A DNA stretch of 64,000 bases from Ancylobacter sonchi (lineage in GTDB: Bacteria; Pseudomonadota; Alphaproteobacteria; Rhizobiales; Xanthobacteraceae): NCBI RefSeq assembly GCF_018390695.1, contig NZ_JAHBGF010000028.1, forward strand, positions 682,001 to 746,000, in the 5' to 3' direction. Made by a program: the position numbers and the translations under genes. Below, one piece after another: positions 17,494 through 25,775 of this stretch. The notes below the pieces were generated by a model. It ran no database searches. It was not told the origin of the DNA and saw only the letters and a list, made by a program, of their open reading frames with translations. The first letter of the stretch is position 1, and each line of letters starts with the position of its first letter.

Positions 17494-18486
17494 TCAGTCC
17501 TTCGACAGCGCGAACAGCCCGGCGTCGAAACCGGGCTTCGGCCCGACCAGCTCGGCCCCGCCGATGCCGGCCAGCACCTCGTAGAGCTTGGCGCAGGCGG
17601 CGACGCCGGCCGCGTCGAACGGTCCGGGCATGCCGGCGCGGTAATAGTCGCGCAGTTTCACGAACTCCGCCTCGTCGGCCGCCTGCATCAGCGGACGAAG
17701 GCGCTCCCACGCCGCATCGGAGGACGCCAGCACACGATTGGCCGCCGCGCTCGCGCGGAAGAAGGCGGCGAGCTGCCCGCCCTTGGTCGTGGCGGTCCGC
17801 TCGCGCCAGACGAAGCCGACCAGCGGCGGCGTGGGCGCGATGCCGAGTCCGGCCACCACGTCCTTCATGTCGATCAGCCGGGAGAAGCCCTGCGCGTCCA
17901 GCCGCGCGGCGAAGGGCCAGAAGGTCAGCGCCGCGTCGATGCGCCCGAGCGAGAGCTGCTGGTTGATCAGCGGCGGCGCGCCATAGACCGGCTCGGCGTC
18001 CTTGGCGAGGTCGAGGCCGGCCGTGCGCTGCGCATAGGCGCGCAGCAGCAGCCAGCTCTTGTCGAGCGCCCCGCCGGCGACGCCGATCTTGCGCCCCTTC
18101 AGGTCGGCGATGGCGCGCACCGGGCCGCCCGCGGCCACCATCAGCGCGCCCAGCGCGTTGGAGAACGGCGCGAAGCGCAGATCCTCGCCCTCCTGCCGGC
18201 GCCGCATCGCCCACAGCCAGTCGCTGACGATCAGGTCGATGTCGCCGGCCTGCAGCGCCACCGTGGTCGCCTGTCCGCCGGCGAAGTCGATGGTCTCCAT
18301 CGCCAGCCCCTCGTGGGCGGCGATGCCCTCGGCGCGGATGGTCTCGGTGAGCCAGTTGAGCGTGCCGAATTTCAGCGAGCCGATGCGCAGCGCCGGCTCC
18401 TCGGCGGCGCGCGCCCCACGCGGCGCCAGCGCGAGCAGCAGCGGCGCCGCGAGCAGCGCCCGCCGGCTCGGCCGGATAGTGTTCAT
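17494..18486 (-). CDS. ABC importer substrate-binding protein, SsuA/TauA-like
   Basis: 330-aa periplasmic receptor. The signal peptide has a twin-arginine-like n-region (RPSRRALLAAPLLLALAP) ending ARA. The mature part begins LRIGSLKFGTLNWLTETIRAEGIAA, as in the nitrate/sulfonate/taurine family, with INQQLSLGRIDAALTFWPFAARL later. An ATG at 18504 is an alternative start. It lies 29 bases after a DUF2380 gene, in a window devoted to methanol oxidation, so a methylotrophy-related ligand is possible but unproven. Confidence 0.83.
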   Translation of the reverse strand: MNTIRPSRRALLAAPLLLALAPRGARAAEEPALRIGSLKFGTLNWLTETIRAEGIAAHEGLAMETIDFAGGQATTVALQAGDIDLIVSDWLWAMRRRQEGEDLRFAPFSNALGALMVAAGGPVRAIADLKGRKIGVAGGALDKSWLLLRAYAQRTAGLDLAKDAEPVYGAPPLINQQLSLGRIDAALTFWPFAARLDAQGFSRLIDMKDVVAGLGIAPTPPLVGFVWRERTATTKGGQLAAFFRASAAANRVLASSDAAWERLRPLMQAADEAEFVKLRDYYRAGMPGPFDAAGVAACAKLYEVLAGIGGAELVGPKPGFDAGLFALSKD

Positions 18487-18515
18487 GGCGCCCTCGCCCT
18501 TCATGCCTTCGTTCC

Positions 18516-19079
18516 TCACGGCGCCGCCCTGCCGGTCAGCGGCGGATCGAGCAGGCGGTTGCGTATCAGATAGGAGATGCCGCGCATCCAGGATTCGTCG
18601 GTGTTGTTGCGGATATCGGCGCTGCCGGCGCGCAGCACCTTGCCGGTCTCGACATCGCGCAGCTGGAAATTGATGTTGAGGATGAGGTTGGACACCTTCT
18701 GCACCAGCCCGATCACCTCGATGTCGGCGCCGAGCGCGCGGGCGATCGGCAATTCGCAGCTGTTGCAGTTGCGGAACGGCGCGGCATCCTCGATTCGCGC
18801 CGCCTGCGGGGCGAGGTCGATCACCTCGTAGCCGGCGGCGGCGAGGCGCTGGCGCATGTCCTGGGTGATGAGGTCGAGCCGGTGCCGCTCCTCCGGCTTC
18901 GGCCCGCCGGGGCCGGCCTCGCCGCTGGTGTCGAGCAGTTCGAAGCCGAACACCGCGACCCGCGTCGCCGCCTCGGCCGGCGCGGCCAGGGGCAGGGACA
19001 TCAAGCCGAGGCCCATGGCCAGGCCGCATGCCGCCCGGAGCGAGCGTAGGCGGCGATTGGACGGTCGTTGAGGGTTCAT
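18516..19079 (-). CDS. DUF2380 family exported protein
   Basis: 187-aa protein with a signal peptide ending AEA (about residue 37). The domain begins TRVAVFGFELLDTS and continues ITQDMRQRLAAAGYEVIDL, FRNCNSCELPIARALGADIEVIGLVQKVS and a C-terminal ...DESWMRGISYLIRNRLL. This matches DUF2380, a periplasmic domain of unknown role. The CNSC pair (C104, C107) could form a disulfide or bind metal. It is the first gene of the ABC-importer operon, so it may help that transporter. Confidence 0.8.
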   Translation of the reverse strand: MNPQRPSNRRLRSLRAACGLAMGLGLMSLPLAAPAEAATRVAVFGFELLDTSGEAGPGGPKPEERHRLDLITQDMRQRLAAAGYEVIDLAPQAARIEDAAPFRNCNSCELPIARALGADIEVIGLVQKVSNLILNINFQLRDVETGKVLRAGSADIRNNTDESWMRGISYLIRNRLLDPPLTGRAAP

Positions 19080-19336
19080 CGGGCGACCTCCCGCTCAGCT
19101 GCGCCTGTTGTCGCGGTGATCATATCCCGGCGCCGACCGGCGGCAAGACATCCGCTTCACTTTTCCGTCAGGAAGCCGGGTGATTTCCAAATATAGCGGA
19201 GAAATTCTTCCCGCTTATTAATTTCTTATGGAACTTAAACTGTTGAAGACTTCCGGGCGTTTGATAATCTTCTTTCAAAGATAACCAAAGGTCAGGCGCA
19301 TGAACGCTTGGCCGGAATAATACGGGACGGACGCTC

Positions 19337-20581
19337 ATGAAACGGATGGTCGGCGCTGCGGCGGCCAAAGCCGTGCTGGCTGTTGCCATACTGGCGATGG
19401 CCGGCATGCCCCTGCCCGCCTCGGCGCAGCAGGAAACGCCGGCGCCCGCCCCGACGGCACCCAAGCCGGCCGCGGCGGCGACGCAGAGCTTCCGCATCGG
19501 CCTCGTCCGCCAGATGCCGGAGCTGCCGCCCTGGATTGCGCCGCTCACCGCGCCGCCGGAGAATCTCGGCGTCGCCGGCGCCGAGCTCGGCATTCGTGAT
19601 GCGCTCGCCTCCGGCCGCTTCCTCAAGCTCGACTACACGCTCGCCACCGAGATCGTGCCGACCGATGGCGATCCGCTGCCGGCGGCGCAGCAGCTCGCCG
19701 ACGCCGGCAATGGCTTCATCCTGCTCGACGTCCCGGCCGCCCAGCTCATCCGCATCGCCGACGCGCTGAAGGACAAGGACGTCCTTTTGATCAATGTCGG
19801 CGCGCCGGACGACAGCTTGCGCCAGCAGGATTGCCGCGCCAACGTGCTGCACGTCGCGCCCAACCGCGCCATGCTCACCGACGCGCTGGCGCAGTTCCTG
19901 ATGACCAAGCGCTGGCGCAACTGGTTCCTGTTCACCGGCCGCACCGAAGGCGACAAGCTCTATGCCGAGTCGGTGCGCAATTCGGCGAAGAAGTTCGGCG
20001 CCAAGATCGTCGCCGAGAAGGTCTGGGACTACGGCCCGGACGCCCGCGCCACCGCGCAGTCGGAAGTGCCGCGCGCCACCCAGGTCGGCGAGTACGACAT
20101 CCTCGTCGTCGCCGACGAGCAGGGCGAGTTCGGCGACATCCTGCCCTACAACACCTGGCTCGCCCGCCCGACCGCCGGCACGCAGGGGCTGATGTCGCTC
20201 GCCTGGCACCCGACCATGGAGAACTGGGGCGCCTCGCAGCTGCAGAACCGCTTCTTCAAGCAGCACCAGCGGATGATGCAGCCGCTCGACTTCCAGATGT
20301 GGGAGGGCGTGTTCGCCGTCGCCTCGGCCGGGATGAAGACCCGTTCCAGCGAGGTCGGCAAGATCCGCGCGCAGCTCCTCGCGCCCGACTACGACCTGCC
20401 GGTGTTCAAGGGCGTGGCGGCGAGCTTCCGCCCCTGGGACCACCAGCTGCGCCAGCCGATCCTGCTCACCCACGCCACCAACACCGTCACGCTGTCGCCG
20501 CAGCAGGCCTATCTGCACCAGCGCACGCCGCTCGACACGCTCGGCTTCGACCAGCCCGAGAGCCGCTGCAAGTTCAACTGA
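19337..20581 (+). CDS. PQQ-catabolism-associated ABC transporter substrate-binding protein (LutA-like)
   Basis: 414-aa exported protein with a signal peptide ending near residue 30, a Pro/Ala linker, then a branched-chain-amino-acid-receptor fold (FRIGLVRQMPELPPW, AGAELGIRDALASGRFL, LVVADEQGEFGDILPYNTW). This subfamily occurs next to PQQ alcohol dehydrogenases. Here it heads a five-gene operon with a beta-propeller and an exporter-type ABC pair. The order resembles lutA-lutD-lutE-lutF-lutG of the Methylorubrum lanthanide-uptake cluster; binding of lanthanide is inferred. Confidence 0.82.
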   Translation: MKRMVGAAAAKAVLAVAILAMAGMPLPASAQQETPAPAPTAPKPAAAATQSFRIGLVRQMPELPPWIAPLTAPPENLGVAGAELGIRDALASGRFLKLDYTLATEIVPTDGDPLPAAQQLADAGNGFILLDVPAAQLIRIADALKDKDVLLINVGAPDDSLRQQDCRANVLHVAPNRAMLTDALAQFLMTKRWRNWFLFTGRTEGDKLYAESVRNSAKKFGAKIVAEKVWDYGPDARATAQSEVPRATQVGEYDILVVADEQGEFGDILPYNTWLARPTAGTQGLMSLAWHPTMENWGASQLQNRFFKQHQRMMQPLDFQMWEGVFAVASAGMKTRSSEVGKIRAQLLAPDYDLPVFKGVAASFRPWDHQLRQPILLTHATNTVTLSPQQAYLHQRTPLDTLGFDQPESRCKFN

Positions 20582-20597
20582 GACCATTCAACTGAGA
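20573..20597 (+). repeat. 11-bp direct repeat spanning the LutA-like stop codon
   Basis: TTCAACTGAGA occurs at 20573-20583 and 20587-20597, 14 bases apart, and each copy contains a TGA. The first TGA ends the receptor gene. The second copy lies in the frame of the beta-propeller gene, upstream of its ATG. Confidence 0.8.
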
Positions 20598-20676
20598 TCT
20601 CGCAACCGAGCCTTCGCCCGAACAGAAGCCGCAGGACGAGGCGCCAACCGAGAGCGCCGCTGCCAAGGAGGAAACG

Positions 20677-21669
20677 ATGACACGCCGTATCTTGCTGAGC
20701 GCCGGCCTCGCCGCCACCGCGGGCCTGATGGTGATGGCGGAGACGCTGCCGGCGCAGGCGCAGGTGCGTGCCTTCGTCACCAATGAGCGCGACCACACCA
20801 TGAGCGTCGTCGATCTCGACAGCCTGAAGGTGATCGAGACGGTGAAGACCGGCCGCCGTCCGCGCGGCATCACCGCGAGCCCGGACGGCAAGCTCATCTA
20901 TGTCGCCGCCTCCGACGACAACCGCGTCGAGGTCTATGATTCCAAGACCTTCAAGCTGGTGAAGACGCTGCGCTCCGGCCCGGACCCGGAGCTGTTCGTG
21001 CTCGCCCCCTCCGGCAACCCGCTCTACATCGCCAATGAAGACGACAACATGGTCACGGCGGTGAATGTCGAGAACAACGAGCTGGTCGCCGAGATCCCGG
21101 TCGGCGTCGAGCCGGAGGGCATGGGCGTCTCGCCGGACGGCAAGTATCTCGTCAACACCTCCGAGACCACCAACATGGCGCATGTCATCGACACCGCGAC
21201 CAATGAGGTGATCGAGAACATCCTGGTGGATTCGCGCCCGCGCGTTGCCCAGTTCAACCATGACGGCACGCAGCTCTGGGTCTCGGCCGAGGTCGGCGGC
21301 ACGGTGGCGGTGATCGACCCCAAGGACAAATGGAAGATCATCAAGAAGATCGGCTTCGAGATCCCCGGCGTGAACAAGGACGCCATCCAGCCGGTCGGCA
21401 TCCGCATCACCAAGGACGGCTCGAAGGCCTTCGTGGCGCTCGGCCCGGCCAACCGCGTCGCCATCGTCGACACCAAGACGCTGGAGGTGGAGAAGTATCT
21501 GCTGGTCGGCCAGCGGGTCTGGCAGCTCGGCTTCACGCCCGACGAGAAGCTGATCCTGTCCACCAACGGCAATTCCAACGACGTCTCGATCATCGATGTC
21601 GGCGCCGAGAAGGTGACGAAGTCGGTGGCCGTCGGCCGCTCGCCCTGGGGCGTCGTGATGGTGCCGTAA
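20677..21669 (+). CDS. PQQ-associated YVTN beta-propeller protein (LutD-like)
   Basis: 330-aa exported protein with a signal peptide (cleavage near AQA-QVR, residue 28). About seven YVTN repeats follow, such as VRAFVTNERDHTMSVVDLDSLKVI, KLIYVAASDDNRVEVYDSKTFKLV and PLYIANEDDNMVTAVNVENNELV. The propeller is periplasmic and could bind metal or a cofactor. AAGGAGG precedes the ATG. It sits between the receptor and ABC genes of the lut-like cluster. Confidence 0.88.
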   Translation: MTRRILLSAGLAATAGLMVMAETLPAQAQVRAFVTNERDHTMSVVDLDSLKVIETVKTGRRPRGITASPDGKLIYVAASDDNRVEVYDSKTFKLVKTLRSGPDPELFVLAPSGNPLYIANEDDNMVTAVNVENNELVAEIPVGVEPEGMGVSPDGKYLVNTSETTNMAHVIDTATNEVIENILVDSRPRVAQFNHDGTQLWVSAEVGGTVAVIDPKDKWKIIKKIGFEIPGVNKDAIQPVGIRITKDGSKAFVALGPANRVAIVDTKTLEVEKYLLVGQRVWQLGFTPDEKLILSTNGNSNDVSIIDVGAEKVTKSVAVGRSPWGVVMVP

Positions 21670-21745
21670 ACACGGAGAGGGCTGGTGTGGGCGCTCCATC
21701 GCTCCGCAATGTCGTTGCCGCTCACCGAACCGCTCCGCTGACCGC

Positions 21746-21761
21746 CTCCCCCGATGGGGAG
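21746..21761. repeat. Short palindrome in the beta-propeller/ABC spacer
   Basis: CTCCCC-CGAT-GGGGAG at 21746-21761. It belongs to a 219-bp non-coding spacer inside the operon that also holds a larger palindrome. Confidence 0.5.
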
Positions 21762-21822
21762 AGGAGAGGAAAAGGCCGCTGCCCCCGGAATTAAGTCCCC
21801 GCCTCATCCCACCGCCCCTTTC

Positions 21823-21847
21823 CATCCCCGGCCCTGCGCCGGGGATG
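21823..21847. repeat. 10-bp perfect hairpin in the beta-propeller/ABC spacer
   Basis: CATCCCCGGC at 21823-21832 pairs with 21838-21847 around loop CCTGC. It lies 41 bases before the ATP-binding gene, without a T-tract. It may be a dispersed palindromic element or an attenuator. Confidence 0.55.
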
Positions 21848-21888
21848 ATAGTTTGGTGCAACGCCCTCTTCCGCTGCGGAATGCCGGA

Positions 21889-22701
21889 ATGATGCCGATC
21901 GACCTCGCCGCCATCGCTTCCCCGGAGACGCCCGCCGTCGACCCGGCCCCTGCCCTCGCCATCGATGGCGTCACCCACGCCTTCGGCGCCCGCAAGGCGC
22001 TGGACGATGTCAGCCTCACCGTCCCGCGCGGCAGCTTCACCGCGCTTCTGGGGCCGAACGGCGCCGGCAAGACCACGCTGTTCTCGCTGGTCACCCGGCT
22101 CTACGACAATCGCAGCGGCTCGATCCGCGTGCTCGGCCACGATGTGCGCCGCGAGCCGGCCGCCGCGCTGTCGCGGCTCGGCGTGGTGTTCCAGGCCCGC
22201 ACCCTCGATCTCGACCTCACGGTGATGCAGAACCTCGTCTATCACGCCACCCTGCACGGCATCGGCTTTCGCCGGGCGCGGGCGCGGGCGCTGGAGGTGC
22301 TGGAGAGCGTCGGCCTCGCCGACCGGGCCAAGGACAAGGTGCGCCAGCTCTCCGGCGGCCAGATGCGCCGGGTCGAGATCGCCCGCGCGCTGATGCACGG
22401 GCCCGAATTGCTGCTGCTCGACGAGCCGACGGTGGGACTGGATATCGGTTCCCGCGCGGCCCTGCTCGCCGAGGTACGCCGGCTGATCGCGCGCGAGGGC
22501 ATCGGCGTGCTGTGGGCCACCCACATCATCGAAGAGATCGAGGCGAGCGACCGCATCGTGGTGCTGCACAAGGGGCGAATCCAGGCGCAGGGCTCGCTGC
22601 CCGACGTACTGGCCGCCGGCCACGCCGCCGACATCTCCGCCGCCTTCCTCGCGCTCACCGGCGCGGCGGAGGCCAGCGGGCCGCGCGGCGAGGAGGGATG
22701 A
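21889..22701 (+). CDS. PQQ-associated ABC transporter ATP-binding protein (LutE-like)
   Basis: 270-aa nucleotide-binding subunit of an ABC-2 type transporter. It has Walker A GPNGAGKTT, signature LSGGQMRR, Walker B LLLLDEPTVGLD and switch His in WATHIIEEIE. The NatA/CcmA-like sequence is typical of exporters. The Met-Met start was chosen because upstream codons fall in a repeat-bearing spacer; no strong Shine-Dalgarno is visible. Its stop overlaps the permease ATG. Confidence 0.88.
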   Translation: MMPIDLAAIASPETPAVDPAPALAIDGVTHAFGARKALDDVSLTVPRGSFTALLGPNGAGKTTLFSLVTRLYDNRSGSIRVLGHDVRREPAAALSRLGVVFQARTLDLDLTVMQNLVYHATLHGIGFRRARARALEVLESVGLADRAKDKVRQLSGGQMRRVEIARALMHGPELLLLDEPTVGLDIGSRAALLAEVRRLIAREGIGVLWATHIIEEIEASDRIVVLHKGRIQAQGSLPDVLAAGHAADISAAFLALTGAAEASGPRGEEG

Positions 22702-23588
22702 TGAACATGACACCGTCTCCCTCCCCGTCCGCCGCTGGCGCCGCCGCTTCCCCGGCGCGGCATCCCGCCCGCCTGCCGCTCTCCGGCTATGTCGTCTGCA
22801 TGGCCGGCATCTGCTGGCGCGAGGCGCTGCGCTTCATGGGCCAGCGCGGCCGCTTCCTATCGGCGCTGGTGCGCCCGCTGGTGTGGCTGTTCATCTTCGC
22901 CGCCGGCTTCCGCTCGGTACTGGGCGTGTCGATCATCCCGCCCTACGAGACCTACATCCTCTACGAGGTCTATGTGGCGCCCGGCCTGGTGGCGATGATC
23001 CAGCTGTTCAACGGCCTGCAATCCTCGCTGTCGATGGTCTATGACCGCGAGGTCGGGGCGATGCGCATCCTGCTGGTCAGCCCCTATCCGCGCTGGTACC
23101 TGCTGCTGTCGAAGCTGGTGGCTGGCATCTGCGTCTCTTTGCTGCAGGTCTATGCCTTCCTCGCCATCGCCTGGTTCTGGGAGGTGGAGGCGCCGCCCAT
23201 CGGCTATCTCACCGTGCTGCCGGCGCTGCTGCTGTCCGGGCTGATGCTCGGCGCCATGGGACTGTTAATGTCCTCGCTGTTCCGGCAGCTGGAGAACTTC
23301 GCCAGCGTGATGAACTTCGTCATCTTCCCGATGTTCTTCACCTCCTCGGCGCTCTACCCTCTGTGGAAGGTGCAGGAGAGCAGCCTGCCGCTCTACTACA
23401 TCTGCCTGCTCAACCCGTTCACCTATGCGGTGGAGCTGATCCGCTTCGCGCTGTACGGCCAGTTCGATCCATTCTCGGCGATGGTTGTGGCGGGCTGTGC
23501 GGTCGCATTCCTCTGCGCCGCCATTGTCGCCTATGATCCTTCCGCCGGACTGATGGGCCGCCGCGGCGGGCCGGAAGCGGTCAAATGA
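22698..23588 (+). CDS. PQQ-associated ABC-2 type permease (LutF-like)
   Basis: 296-aa inner-membrane protein with about six helices in an ABC-2 membrane domain (LRFMGQRGRFLSALVRPLVWLFIFAAGF; YDREVGAMRILLVSPYPRWYLLLSKL; FASVMNFVIFPMFFTSSALYPL; LNPFTYAVELIRFALYG). The start overlaps the ATPase stop, with AGGAGGG upstream. The ABC-2 fold normally exports, although the cognate Methylorubrum system is reported to be needed for lanthanide uptake, so direction is open. Confidence 0.88.
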   Translation: MMNMTPSPSPSAAGAAASPARHPARLPLSGYVVCMAGICWREALRFMGQRGRFLSALVRPLVWLFIFAAGFRSVLGVSIIPPYETYILYEVYVAPGLVAMIQLFNGLQSSLSMVYDREVGAMRILLVSPYPRWYLLLSKLVAGICVSLLQVYAFLAIAWFWEVEAPPIGYLTVLPALLLSGLMLGAMGLLMSSLFRQLENFASVMNFVIFPMFFTSSALYPLWKVQESSLPLYYICLLNPFTYAVELIRFALYGQFDPFSAMVVAGCAVAFLCAAIVAYDPSAGLMGRRGGPEAVK

Positions 23589-24274
23589 CAAGAACGAATG
23601 CCCGGGAGACGCCTATGCCCTTCTACCCCCTGACCCTGGCGGGGCGCGCTGCCGCGCCGCTGCGCGCCGGTCTGGTGACCGGTCTCTTGGCCGCGCTCCT
23701 GATCGCGGCACCCATCGCCGAGGCCGCCAGCCCTGCCGGCGGGCTGTGGCCCTGCATCCAGCCGCGCGTCGACAACCTCGCCGCGGCGCAGATGTGGGAC
23801 GGCCCGCCGATCGACGGCCTCGCCTGGCGCGACGACGCCGCCGTCGCCGATCTGGTGCCGGTGCTCGCCGCCCGTCGCACGCCGATCGAGGAAGCCGGCA
23901 CGCGGGTCGAGGACTTTGCCCGCCAGGCCGGCGCGGACAAGAACAAGCGCCTCACCTTGCTGTTCGCCGGCGTGTTCGACCAGATCAACGGCCTGCGCAC
24001 GCGCATCCTCACCGGCATCGAGCGCTATTCGAAGCACCAGATCGGCCTGTCCGACCGCATCCGCGCCGAGAGCCTCGAAGTGGCGAAGCTGAAGAAGGCG
24101 GCCAGCACCGACGCCGACAAGACCAAGGCGGCCGATGCCGAGAAGCAGTTGCTCTGGGACACCCGCATCTATGACACCCGCGCCCAGGCGGTGAACGCGG
24201 TGTGCGAGAGCCCGGTGATTCTCGAGCAGCGCGCCTTCGCGCTCGCCCGCGCGATCCGGGCGCAGATGGACTGA
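23585..24274 (+). CDS. Exported protein of unknown function in the PQQ-ABC cluster (LutG-like)
   Basis: 229-aa protein with a signal peptide (about residues 11-48, ending AEA). The mature domain is helical, with a charged stretch KLKKAASTDADKTKAADAEKQLLWDTR suggestive of a coiled coil, and conserved cysteines in GLWPCIQPR and NAVCESPV that may pair. The ATG overlaps the permease stop; MPFYPL at 23615 is an alternative. It is the last gene of the cluster. No activity is known. Confidence 0.78.
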   Translation: MTRTNARETPMPFYPLTLAGRAAAPLRAGLVTGLLAALLIAAPIAEAASPAGGLWPCIQPRVDNLAAAQMWDGPPIDGLAWRDDAAVADLVPVLAARRTPIEEAGTRVEDFARQAGADKNKRLTLLFAGVFDQINGLRTRILTGIERYSKHQIGLSDRIRAESLEVAKLKKAASTDADKTKAADAEKQLLWDTRIYDTRAQAVNAVCESPVILEQRAFALARAIRAQMD

Positions 24275-24305
24275 GCCGGGAGCCGCGACGCTCGCCCCTC
24301 GCCGG

Positions 24306-24902
24306 TCAGCCGGAGACGGTCCGGTCCCGGCGGGTGGCGAGCCGCCAGCCCACATGGAGCACGATCAGCAGGTGCAGCAGCACGGCGAGTGCGAGCCCTG
24401 TCAGATGCGCGCCCGCAGGCGCGTCGACGAGCGCCAGCGTGACGAGGCCGAGCGGAACGAACAGCAGCAGGCTGGTGATCAGGCCGGGATTGTAGGCCCG
24501 CAGCTTCACCGCCCCGACCACATGGATCGCGGCGTTGACCAGCGCCGCATAGGGCGCCACCAGCCCGGCCGCCGGCCCGCACAGCAGAGCGGCGTAGAAG
24601 GCGGCGAGGTTCAGCCCCCAGACCAGCGGCAGGTTGACCACCAGCACCGTCGCCACGCTCAGCCCGTCGCGGCCGTGCAGCAGCCGCCCGTTGACGAAGC
24701 GGCGGAAGCGGTCGCCGGTGTGCTCTTCCACCTGATGCACCATGTAGACCGGGCTGTGCAGCAGGATCAGCAGCAGCGGCAGGTCGAGCACCCGCGCCAG
24801 CATCGGCACCAGCACCAGCACCGCCGCCGCCATGAAGCCGGCGCCGGCGACCCAATGCTGCGCCACCCAGTACACGACACGGCGGCCGAGATGCCGGTCC
24901 AT
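24306..24902 (-). CDS. HXXEE domain membrane protein
   Basis: 198-aa inner-membrane protein with about five or six hydrophobic helices. The segment HSPVYMVHQVEEHTGDRFRRF (residues 44-64) contains the HQVEE motif of the HXXEE family; later histidines (AAIHVVGA, LLHLLIVLH) fit a metal-binding or hydrolytic membrane site. It converges on the LutG-like gene and is separated from the CXXCW gene by about 195 bp. The role is unknown. Confidence 0.75.
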   Translation of the reverse strand: MDRHLGRRVVYWVAQHWVAGAGFMAAAVLVLVPMLARVLDLPLLLILLHSPVYMVHQVEEHTGDRFRRFVNGRLLHGRDGLSVATVLVVNLPLVWGLNLAAFYAALLCGPAAGLVAPYAALVNAAIHVVGAVKLRAYNPGLITSLLLFVPLGLVTLALVDAPAGAHLTGLALAVLLHLLIVLHVGWRLATRRDRTVSG

Positions 24903-25097
24903 ATGCCCCTCCCCCGTCTTGCCAATTCTACCGCGACGCGGGCGGATGAACAGCGCCTGCCCGATGTGGGGCGCGACCGGTGCGCTCCGGTGGTCCCGCG
25001 CGGCGCGGCAATGGATGGAGGCGAGGGATTGGCGCCGTCGCCGGGAACGCGCTCGGGCGCTTCGGTGTTCAGCCGTAACCTCAGGCCACGGCCCGGC

Positions 25098-25775
25098 TCA
25101 CTCGCGTGGCGTGGCGGGCTCCAGCGGCAGGCCGGCCTTGGCCCAGCCATCGCTGCCCTGCGGATACCAGGCGACGTCGGTATAGCCATAGGCCATGGCC
25201 CGCTTGGCGGCGTTCCACGACATCCAGCAATCGGTGAGGCAGTAGAATGCCAGCGGCGCATCGCGCCGGCCCTCGGTCAGCACCTCGAGGCTGCGGCGGA
25301 AATAGCCGTCCATCGGTTCGCTGAGCGTGCCGTAGCCGACATTGGGCAGCCAGGTGCTGCCGGGCAGATGGTCGCGCGGCTTGTCGCGCCAGATGGTGCC
25401 GGGGGCGAGGTTGGCCGGCTTCACGTCGCGCGGCAGCACGTCGACGAACAGCGCCGCCTTGGCGCGCCACAGCCGTTCCGCCTCGCCGGTGTCGATCACC
25501 CGGGCGCCCTTCAGCGTCGCCGGGGTCGGCGCGCGAAAGCCGTCCATGCGGTAGCCTTCCGGCTCGGCGACGGCCGGCTGCGCCTGTCCGGCCGCCGGCG
25601 TCGAGCCGCCGGCCGGGTTCTGCGCCCTCGCAGGGGTGAAGGCGATGAGTGCCACTGCCAGCCCGGCCATGCCGAGCCAGGCGAGACGCACCATGGGCGA
25701 GCGGGGCAACAGGCGGTCGGCGAGCGCCACCGCCCTGCGGGACGGCGCCTCCCGCGGGACCGCGCGCGCGGTCAT
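25098..25775 (-). CDS. PQQ-dependent catabolism-associated CXXCW-motif (rhodanese-like) protein
   Basis: 225-aa protein with an N-terminal signal or anchor (RR at 13-14, hydrophobic 30-48) and a rhodanese-like domain (AALFVDVLPRDVKP, HLPGSTWLPNVGYG, PLAFYCLTDCWMSWNAAKRAMAYGY). The active-site loop has C179 and C183 followed by W184; three residues separate the cysteines here. It may be a periplasmic thiol or sulfur-transfer factor for quinoproteins. Its ATG overlaps the xoxJ stop, so it belongs to the xox operon. Confidence 0.85.
   Translation of the reverse strand: MTARAVPREAPSRRAVALADRLLPRSPMVRLAWLGMAGLAVALIAFTPARAQNPAGGSTPAAGQAQPAVAEPEGYRMDGFRAPTPATLKGARVIDTGEAERLWRAKAALFVDVLPRDVKPANLAPGTIWRDKPRDHLPGSTWLPNVGYGTLSEPMDGYFRRSLEVLTEGRRDAPLAFYCLTDCWMSWNAAKRAMAYGYTDVAWYPQGSDGWAKAGLPLEPATPRE

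Noticed and set aside
20509..22713. Long minus-strand open frame opposite the lut-like genes
   Set aside because: It mirrors the codon-position GC bias of the real plus-strand genes and gives a His/Asp/Arg-rich, family-less product. The same applies to 3716-6004, 37354-39234, 46401-48086, 48405-50528 and 50350-53010.
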